Shown here: piece after piece, positions 1-5,470 of the stretch
Position numbering within the stretch: the stretch's first letter is position 1
Layout: each line of letters begins with the position of its first letter
Assembly: GCA_050701635.1 (NCBI GenBank)
Contig: JBOGDF010000005.1
Coordinates: 1 to 38,327 of the forward strand
Length of the DNA stretch: 38,327 nt
DNA from: WHSM01 sp050701635
GTDB lineage: Bacteria; Actinomycetota; Actinomycetes; Mycobacteriales; Micromonosporaceae
Direction of reading: 5' to 3'
Notes under the pieces: generated by a model
What the model saw: only the letters and a program-made list of their open reading frames with translations
Databases searched by the model: none
What the model was told of the DNA's origin: nothing
Made by a program: the position numbers and the translations under genes

Positions 1-469
1 CGACCCGCTGCTGCTGGCCGCCGGAGAGCCGGCCGGCGGGGGTGGCGGCCCGGTCGGCGAGCCCGACCCGGTCCAGGCACTCCATCGCCTCCCGCCGCAG
101 CTCGGCGCCGAACCACAGCGACCGCGCCAGCGAGAGCCGGCCCAGCGCGCCGGAGCAGACGTTGTCCAGGGCGCTGCGGCGGCGTACCAGATGAATGTTC
201 TGGAAGACCATCGCCGCGCGCCGGCGGCTGCGGGCGAACTCGGTGCCGCGCAGCCCGGCGACATCCCGGCCGGCGAGCTGGATCTCGCCCGCGTCCGGGG
301 TCTGCAGCCCGACCACGCAGCGCAGCACCGTGGACTTCCCGGACCCGTTGGCGCCGAGCACCGCCACGAACTCGCCGGCCCGTACGTCCAGGTCGACCCC
401 GGCGAGCACCGTACGCCCGGAGAACGACTTGCGCAGCCCACGGATCCGCAGCGGCGGCGTGGCGCTCAC
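1..469 (-). CDS. phnC: Phosphonate ABC transporter ATP-binding protein PhnC (partial, C-terminus off window)
   Basis: This is the cytoplasmic ATPase that powers phosphonate import. The minus-strand reading from a GTG at 467-469 stays open to the window edge and gives about 156 residues. It shows a Walker A P-loop, GANGSGKST, at residues 39-47, a Q-loop region containing MVFQN, and the ABC signature LSGGQQQRV near residues 147-155, just at the edge. The Walker B and the C-terminus are lost off the left side. The start overlaps the phnD stop (GTGA), so the two genes are translationally coupled. The order oxidoreductase-phnD-phnC suggests that phnE permease genes follow outside the window. The ABC ATPase call is certain; the phosphonate specificity rests on the neighbouring phnD. 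Confidence 0.9.
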   Translation of the reverse strand, partial: MSATPPLRIRGLRKSFSGRTVLAGVDLDVRAGEFVAVLGANGSGKSTVLRCVVGLQTPDAGEIQLAGRDVAGLRGTEFARSRRRAAMVFQNIHLVRRRSALDNVCSGALGRLSLARSLWFGAELRREAMECLDRVGLADRAATPAGRLSGGQQQRV

Positions 470-1374
470 ACGTCCTCTTCGGTGAGGCCGAGCTCCCTGG
501 CGAGCTCGAACAGCGGCTGGTACGTGGCCTTCTCGACCTTCACCAGCGGCCCCGGCGGGTCCACGTCGAGGAACGCTCCCACCTTCGCCACGTCCTCTGT
601 GGACAGCTCGAGGAGCGCGGTGCGCACCGCGTCCTTGAACGCCGGGTCGAGGTCGCCGCGGACCGTGATCGGGTCGTTCGGGATCGGCTCCGACGTCCAG
701 ATCTTGCGGAACTTCGAGGCGTCGAAGCTGCCCTCGGCCTCGGCGGTGGCGAGCTGCTGGCTGTTGATCTCCGCGGCGTCAACCTTGCCCTTGGCGAGTG
801 CGAGCAGCGCCTCGGGGTGACCGCCGGCGTAGTCGATCTTCACGTCCTTCTCGGCGATGCCGGCGGTCTTCAGCGCGTACCGGGGCAGCGCGTCACCGGA
901 GGTCGAGCCGGGGCTGGAGAGCGCCAGCGAGCGGCCCTTCAGGTCGGCGATGCCCTTCACCGGGGAGCTCTTCGGCACCCAGATCCCACCGGTGTACGTG
1001 GTCAGCGCGCCGTTCGCGTCGGCGAACGACACCAGCGGCTCCGCCTTCGCCTTCTCGCTGGCGAACACGAACCCGAGCGGGCCGAACTGCGCCAGCTCGA
1101 GCTGCCCGTTGCGCATCGCGAGCACCTCGGCCGAGTAGTCGTCGACCACCTTCAGCTCGACGGTGCAGTGCAGCTTCCTGCCCAGCGCCTTCGCCAGCAC
1201 CTGGTACGCCGGGGTGAGCTTCGCGGGGTCCTCGTACGGTTCGACGCCGAACCGGATCTTGCCGCCGGGGCAGGTAGCCGAGTCGGCGGCGTCGGAGGAG
1301 CCGCCGCACGCGGCGAGCGTCATGGTGAGCGCCGCCGCGGTGGCGAGCGTTCCCAGTCTGCGGAGAGCGGACAT
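466..1374 (-). CDS. phnD: Phosphonate ABC transporter substrate-binding lipoprotein PhnD
   Basis: This 302-residue extracytoplasmic binding protein delivers phosphonate-type substrates to the PhnCE transporter. A lipoprotein signal with the lipobox LAAC (cysteine at residue 23) precedes a Gly/Ser spacer and the mature domain. Typical PhnD features follow: IRFGVEPYEDP near the start, DLKGRSLALSSPGSTSG in the middle and NDPITVRGDLD in the second lobe. AAGGAG lies about 7 bases before the ATG, a strong ribosome site that supports this start. It sits 49 bp downstream of the FAD oxidoreductase and overlaps phnC, so the three genes probably form one operon. The exact ligand cannot be read; an aminophosphonate is inferred from the neighbours. 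Confidence 0.92.
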   Translation of the reverse strand: MSALRRLGTLATAAALTMTLAACGGSSDAADSATCPGGKIRFGVEPYEDPAKLTPAYQVLAKALGRKLHCTVELKVVDDYSAEVLAMRNGQLELAQFGPLGFVFASEKAKAEPLVSFADANGALTTYTGGIWVPKSSPVKGIADLKGRSLALSSPGSTSGDALPRYALKTAGIAEKDVKIDYAGGHPEALLALAKGKVDAAEINSQQLATAEAEGSFDASKFRKIWTSEPIPNDPITVRGDLDPAFKDAVRTALLELSTEDVAKVGAFLDVDPPGPLVKVEKATYQPLFELARELGLTEEDV

Positions 1375-1423
1375 CGTGGTGCTCCTTCGTCGGGGTATCG
1401 GTCTTCGGGAGTGTTTTCGCTGG

Positions 1424-2650
1424 TCAGAGCAGGTCTGTGAGGACGCGCGGGGCGAGCCCGAACGCGGTGGTCATGCCGATGCCGGAGGTCACGGAGACGA
1501 CCCGTACGCCCTCGGCGGGGGTCGCGACGAGGAACGGTGCGGGCGCGGAGGCGTACACCCCGCGCCAGCGTTCCCGTACGGTGAGCCGCTCGGCGCCGAG
1601 CAGCGCCGCGGTCTCGGTGAGTACGTGCCGGTCCAGCTCCTCGTCGGCGAACGGGCCGAGCGTCCGGCCGTACGCGTGGGTGTCGCCGATGGTGAGGTCG
1701 CCGTCGGGGAGCTGGGTCAACATCAGGTTGAGCCCGATGGCGACCAGCTCGGGGCGCTCGGCGGTGAGCCGGGCACGTACCGCCGGGAGGCTGGGGCAGC
1801 CGGCGAAGCCGTCGTACCGCAGCAGCGAGTAGCCGGTGAGCACCGCCGGGTCGATCGCCTGGGGGTACGGGTTCGCGACCCGCAGCATCCGCAGCGCACA
1901 CCGGGTGACGCCCGCCTGCTCGGCGAGCTGCGGGAAGTGCCGGTCGACGTGGTGGCCCAGCGCGACCACGATCCGGCGGGCGCGCAGCACGCCGCGGCTG
2001 GTGCCGACCGCGCCCGACTCGATGGTGTGCGCCGCGGTCGACCAGTGGAACGTGACGCCCCGCTCGGCAAGCCACCGCGCCACCGCCGGCACCGCCTCCC
2101 GCGGATCGACCCGGATGTCGAGCGGCAGCCACGCGCCCCCGGTCACCGCGGTCGCACCGGTCGCACCGGTCGCGCCGGTCGCGCCGGTCGCACCGGTCAC
2201 GCCGGTCGCACCGGTCACGCCGGGTGCGCCGGTCGCACCGGTCGCACCGGTCGCGCCGGAGCTGAGCGGCACCCGGTCGGTGACCTCGCGCGGTGACAGT
2301 GGCACCACCTGGTCGCCCCGGATCGCGGCGAACTCTTCGAGCACGGCGTACTCGTCGGCGTGGCGGGCCACCACCACGGTGCCGCTGTCCCGGAGCCAGA
2401 AGCCAGCCTCCTTCGCCAGCCGCAGCCAGGTGGTACGGGCGGCGAGCGCGTACTCCAGCGCCGGGCCGGACTGGGCGGTGACGCAGCCGTGGCCGAAGTT
2501 GCGGATCGAGGCGCCGACGGGGTGCTCGTCCCGCTCCACGACCACGACGGACAAGCCTCGTTCCAGCGCCTCGTACGCGTGGGCGAGCCCGACGATACCG
2601 GCGCCGACGACGACCAGGTCGGCCGTACCGAGGCTTCCCACACTTGTCAT
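1424..2650 (-). CDS. TIGR03364-like FAD-dependent oxidoreductase (proposed aminophosphonate oxidase) with a collagen-like insert
   Basis: This D-amino-acid-oxidase-type flavoenzyme has about 408 residues from the ATG at 2648-2650; an in-frame ATG lies at 2675-2677. The FAD-binding GAGIVG is at residues 16-21, followed by a strand ending VVVERDEHP. The C-terminal part has VRVVSVTSGIGMTTAFGLAP, the usual second FAD contact of this fold. In TIGR03364 such enzymes sit beside PhnX-like hydrolases and are proposed to oxidise an aminophosphonate to a phosphono-aldehyde; both partner types are present here. The odd part is residues ~130-170, a run of Gly-X-Thr triplets (mostly GAT) encoded by a 9-bp tandem repeat and inserted before GAWLPLDIRVDPREAV. 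A 14-bp palindrome overlaps the start codon. The family call is solid; the substrate is inferred. Confidence 0.85.
   Translation of the reverse strand: MTSVGSLGTADLVVVGAGIVGLAHAYEALERGLSVVVVERDEHPVGASIRNFGHGCVTAQSGPALEYALAARTTWLRLAKEAGFWLRDSGTVVVARHADEYAVLEEFAAIRGDQVVPLSPREVTDRVPLSSGATGATGATGAPGVTGATGVTGATGATGATGATGATAVTGGAWLPLDIRVDPREAVPAVARWLAERGVTFHWSTAAHTIESGAVGTSRGVLRARRIVVALGHHVDRHFPQLAEQAGVTRCALRMLRVANPYPQAIDPAVLTGYSLLRYDGFAGCPSLPAVRARLTAERPELVAIGLNLMLTQLPDGDLTIGDTHAYGRTLGPFADEELDRHVLTETAALLGAERLTVRERWRGVYASAPAPFLVATPAEGVRVVSVTSGIGMTTAFGLAPRVLTDLL
2140..2259 (-). repeat. 9-bp tandem repeat (CCGGTCGCA family) coding for Gly-X-Thr triplets
   Basis: About 13 imperfect copies of a 9-bp unit, with plus-strand variants CCGGTCGCA, CCGGTCGCG and CCGGTCACG, lie inside the FAD oxidoreductase. 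Because the unit is 9 bp, changes in copy number keep the reading frame and alter only the length of a Gly-Ala-Thr loop. Nothing similar is seen in the neighbouring genes. Confidence 0.95.
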
Positions 2651-2656
2651 GACAAG
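2643..2656. promoter_or_regulatory. 14-bp perfect palindrome, candidate GntR operator
   Basis: CTTGTCATGACAAG is a perfect palindrome overlapping the likely ATG of the oxidoreductase, in the divergent region shared with the gntR gene. A repressor bound here would block the oxidoreductase-phnD-phnC operon. Assignment to the adjacent GntR protein is inference from position. Confidence 0.5.
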
Positions 2657-2791
2657 AACCATCGAGGTGTTCGGCAAGCCCTGTCAACCGGCCGGACTGG
2701 ACCGTCAGCCGCTGTTCACTGGCCGTTCACCACGGCTGTGACCTGCGAAAACGTTCTCCGATGGCGTGGTGGGCGGGTGCCGTACCACCTG

Positions 2792-2797
2792 TATAGT
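2792..2797 (+). promoter_or_regulatory. Candidate -10 box of the gntR gene (leaderless start)
   Basis: TATAGT ends 8 bases before the gntR ATG at 2806 and no Shine-Dalgarno sequence lies between them. This spacing puts the expected transcript start at or next to the ATG, so the message may be leaderless. No good -35 box is visible. Confidence 0.45.
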
Positions 2798-2805
2798 CAA
2801 CGTTC

Positions 2806-3567
2806 ATGCAGGAGCCGCTCCACGAGCAGATCGCCGGTCACGTACGCCGCCAGATCGCCACCGGCGAGCTCGCCGTCGGTGCGCCGCTGCCGTCCGAGTC
2901 GCAGCTCTGCGCGCAGTGGCACGCCTCCCGCGGACCGGTACGCCAGGCGCTCGCCACGCTGCGCGCCGAAGGGCTGATCGGCGGCGGCCGCGGCAAGCCC
3001 CCGGTGGTACGCCGCCAGTCGCTGAGCCAGTCGTTCGACACCTTCCTCTCGTTCTCCCAGTGGGTACGCGGCCTCGGCCGCACCCCCGGCCAGCGCACCA
3101 CCGAGATCGCGCGCCGCCCCGCGCCGGCGGTGGTCGCCGACGCGCTCGACCTGGACGAGGGCACCCCGGTGGTGCAGCTGCTGCGGCTGCGCCTGATCGA
3201 CGACAAGCCGACGATGCTGGAGCGCACCACATTCATCGAGCCGGTGGGTCGGCTGCTGTTCGACCACGACTGCGACTCCGGCTCGGTGTACGCGTATCTG
3301 CGCGGCCGGGGCGTCGACATGTCGGTCGCGCACCACCTGATCGACGCGGTCGCCGCCGACGAGACCGACAGCGCGCTGCTCGGCGTACCGCTGGGGGCGC
3401 CGTTGCTGCGGGAACGCCGCCGCGCCGGCAGCCTCGACGGCGAGCCGATCGAGTACTCCGACGACCGCTACCGCCCCGACATGGTCAGCTTCACCATCGA
3501 AAACTCCGACCAGGCGCAGCCCGCCCTGGTACGCAGCTGGACTCCCCTCGGAAGGTCGGCCTCGTGA
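2806..3567 (+). CDS. GntR-family (HutC/UTRA) transcriptional regulator of the phosphonate locus
   Basis: This is a 253-residue cytoplasmic repressor-type protein. Residues ~4-70 form the GntR winged helix, with LPSESQLCAQWHASRGPVRQAL as the helix-turn-helix in two adjoining pieces. Residues ~90-235 are a UTRA effector domain with VVQLLRLRLIDDKPTMLERT and a closing EPIEYSDDRYRPD-like stretch. It is transcribed divergently from the oxidoreductase-phnDC operon and its stop overlaps the GTG start of the hydrolase, so it heads a two-gene operon. Position suggests that it senses a phosphonate or its breakdown product and controls both directions. The start is the first ATG, directly behind a candidate -10 box, consistent with leaderless translation. 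The effector is unknown. Confidence 0.88.
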   Translation: MQEPLHEQIAGHVRRQIATGELAVGAPLPSESQLCAQWHASRGPVRQALATLRAEGLIGGGRGKPPVVRRQSLSQSFDTFLSFSQWVRGLGRTPGQRTTEIARRPAPAVVADALDLDEGTPVVQLLRLRLIDDKPTMLERTTFIEPVGRLLFDHDCDSGSVYAYLRGRGVDMSVAHHLIDAVAADETDSALLGVPLGAPLLRERRRAGSLDGEPIEYSDDRYRPDMVSFTIENSDQAQPALVRSWTPLGRSAS

Positions 3568-4223
3568 TCGAGCTCGCAGTCCTGGACATCGCCGGCACCA
3601 CCGTCGAGGAGCACCAGGCGGTCTACCGCGCCCTCGCCGACGCCGTGGTCGGCGCCGGCGGCGACCCCACCCCCGGGGACATCCAGCGCTGGATGGGCGC
3701 CGACAAGCGCGAAGCGATCGCCGGCATGCTTCCAGGGGCCACCAGTTCCACTGTGGACAGTGCGTTCGACGACTTCCACGCACGGCTGGAGGCGGCGTAC
3801 CGGGCGACGCCGCCGGAGCCGCTGCCGGGCGTACCGGAGGCGCTGGCGAAACTGCGGGCCGACGGCGTGAAGGTCGCGCTGACCACCGGCTTCGACCGGC
3901 GGATCACCGACGGGCTGCTGCGTACCCTCGGCTGGGAATCGGGTGTGGTCGACGCGGTGGTCTGCGTGGACGACGTACCGGCGGGGCGGCCGGCGCCCTA
4001 CATGATCTTCCGCGCCATGGAAGCCACCGGGGTGTACGACGTCCGCCGCGTCCTCACCGCCGGCGACACCGTCCGGGACCTGCGGGCGGGCGTCAACGCC
4101 GGTGCCGGGTACGTGGTCGGCGTACTCACCGGCGGCCTGGACGCCACCGCACTCGGCGCCGTACGCCACACCCACCTGCTCCCCAGCGTCGCGAGCCTTC
4201 CCGACCTGCTCGCCTCCAGCTAG
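3564..4223 (+). CDS. Phosphonatase-like HAD hydrolase (TIGR03351-like)
   Basis: A 219-residue relative of phosphonoacetaldehyde hydrolase (PhnX). The nucleophile motif is DIAGTT (D8, A10): the DxAGT form typical of phosphonatases rather than the ordinary HAD DxD. K48 in WMGADKREAI aligns with the cap lysine that forms a Schiff base with the aldehyde in PhnX. R in GRPAPYM replaces the usual HAD lysine, and AGDTVRDLRAG is the acidic motif that binds magnesium. These residues suggest C-P bond cleavage of a 2-oxoethylphosphonate. No PhnW transaminase is nearby, so the aldehyde would come from the FAD oxidoreductase. The start is a GTG overlapping the gntR stop (GTGA); a longer upstream reading in this frame only shadows gntR. 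Confidence 0.88.
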   Translation: MIELAVLDIAGTTVEEHQAVYRALADAVVGAGGDPTPGDIQRWMGADKREAIAGMLPGATSSTVDSAFDDFHARLEAAYRATPPEPLPGVPEALAKLRADGVKVALTTGFDRRITDGLLRTLGWESGVVDAVVCVDDVPAGRPAPYMIFRAMEATGVYDVRRVLTAGDTVRDLRAGVNAGAGYVVGVLTGGLDATALGAVRHTHLLPSVASLPDLLASS

Positions 4224-4242
4224 CCCGGCTCGCCATCTTCTG

Positions 4243-4267
4243 TCCCTCGGTTCTCCGGCTCGAGGGA
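4243..4267 (+). terminator. Possible weak terminator hairpin after the phosphonate genes
   Basis: TCCCTCG at 4243-4249 pairs perfectly with CGAGGGA at 4261-4267 across an 11-base loop, 20 bases after the hydrolase stop. There is no T-run, as is usual in high-GC actinomycetes. Confidence 0.4.
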
Positions 4268-4349
4268 GCGATACCTTGGCCGTGGCGGGGAAACGTGGTG
4301 GATCCTGAGATCACACCCGCGATCGATCGATGCCATGCCAGGAGGGCTG

Positions 4350-5336
4350 GTGCTCGAGGCTCTGGGGTTCAGCCCGGTCGAGGAGCAGGTCTACGACCTG
4401 CTCGTGACGCGTGGCCGGATGTCGCTCGACGAGGTGCTCGCCGAGAGCGACGCGAAGCCCCGGCTGCAGCGGCAAGCCCTGGAGAGGCTGGTGGCCAAGG
4501 GGCTGGTCCGCCGGCTGGCGGGACCGGAGCACGAGTTCGTGGTCGCTCCGCCGGAGTACGCCATCGAGGTGCTGATCAGCGAGCAGATGCGCGCGCTGCA
4601 GGCGGTACGGGCGAGTTCGGCCGACCTTGCCACCCGGGTCCGCAGGGTCACCCTGGACGTGGACCCGACCCAGCTGATCGAAATCGTTGCGGGCGAGGGT
4701 TCGAACCGCCAGTTGTTCCTCCAGGTGGTCAAGAGCGCGCGGGAGGAGATCGCAGTCTTCGACCGGCCTCCGTACGCCATCGACGTCAGTGAGGCGACCG
4801 GCGAGGAGGCGATGGGCGAGCAGGCGCGGCGGATGAGTTCGGGGCTGCGCCTGCGTACCGTCTTCGACCGGTCGCTGCTCGAGGACGCCGACCACATGCG
4901 CCGGATCCTCCGGGGCGCCGCGGCCGGCGAGCGGGCCCGGGTGGCCAGGGTCCCCCTCAAGCTCGTACTCATCGATCGTGAGTGGGCGATGCTGCCGCTC
5001 CTGAACGCGGGCGGGTCCACACCCGAGGCGGTCGTGATCGTACGTCGCTCGGTGCTCCTGGACTCACTGGTGGCGCTCTTCGAGTCGGTGTGGGAAAACG
5101 CCGTCGAGATCAAGCCGACGGCAGATGACGAGCTGACGCTGATGCGTACCCCGGAACGCGACCTCAGGCAGATCGCGCACCTGCTGGCCGCCGGCATGAC
5201 CGACACCGCCATCGCGCACCATCTCGGCATCAGCCATCGGACCGTACGGCGCCGGATCAAGGACCTCATGGACGAGCTCCGCGTCGACTCGCGGTTCCTC
5301 GCCGGCGTACGGGCGGCTCAGCGGGGCTGGCTGTGA
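4350..5336 (+). CDS. TrmB/LuxR-type transcriptional regulator
   Basis: A regulator of 328 residues from the GTG at 4350. GGAGGG at 4341-4346 lies 3-4 bases before this GTG, while the ATG at 4335 lies upstream of that ribosome site, so GTG is the better start. The N-terminal ~70 residues are a TrmB-like winged helix (LEALGFSPVEEQVYDLL). The middle is an alpha/beta domain typical of such sensors. The last ~60 residues are a LuxR-type helix-turn-helix with IAHHLGISHRTVRRRIKDLM. It stands alone 134 bp upstream of a secreted metzincin-like protein whose promoter carries a direct repeat that could be its target. Members of this class often sit next to secreted proteases in actinomycetes; the signal is unknown. 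Confidence 0.85.
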   Translation: MLEALGFSPVEEQVYDLLVTRGRMSLDEVLAESDAKPRLQRQALERLVAKGLVRRLAGPEHEFVVAPPEYAIEVLISEQMRALQAVRASSADLATRVRRVTLDVDPTQLIEIVAGEGSNRQLFLQVVKSAREEIAVFDRPPYAIDVSEATGEEAMGEQARRMSSGLRLRTVFDRSLLEDADHMRRILRGAAAGERARVARVPLKLVLIDREWAMLPLLNAGGSTPEAVVIVRRSVLLDSLVALFESVWENAVEIKPTADDELTLMRTPERDLRQIAHLLAAGMTDTAIAHHLGISHRTVRRRIKDLMDELRVDSRFLAGVRAAQRGWL

Positions 5337-5369
5337 GCGCAACGGTCTGCGGCCCGCGTCACCCACAGG

Positions 5370-5396
5370 TTGGCCACCTGCGTCCATTGGCCACCT
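5370..5396 (+). promoter_or_regulatory. Direct repeat TTGGCCACCT x2, candidate activator site
   Basis: TTGGCCACCT occurs at 5370-5379 and 5387-5396, a 17-bp centre-to-centre spacing, about 75-100 bp before the GTG of the secreted protein and just after the TrmB/LuxR regulator. Identical direct repeats slightly more than 1.5 helical turns apart fit a bound dimer of that regulator or an activator next to a -35 region. This is inference. Confidence 0.5.
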
Positions 5397-5470
5397 AAGG
5401 ACAGAACTCCGACTTAGCGTGGCTGCATCGGGGGACTCATTCCCAGCGGGCGCATGGAAAGGATCCCCCG

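Noticed and set aside
3564..4223. Genuine PhnX phosphonoacetaldehyde hydrolase
   Set aside because: The key residues agree, but the protein is shorter than typical PhnX, lacks a PhnW neighbour and sits with a TIGR03364-type oxidase, which fits the phosphonatase-like sister family better.
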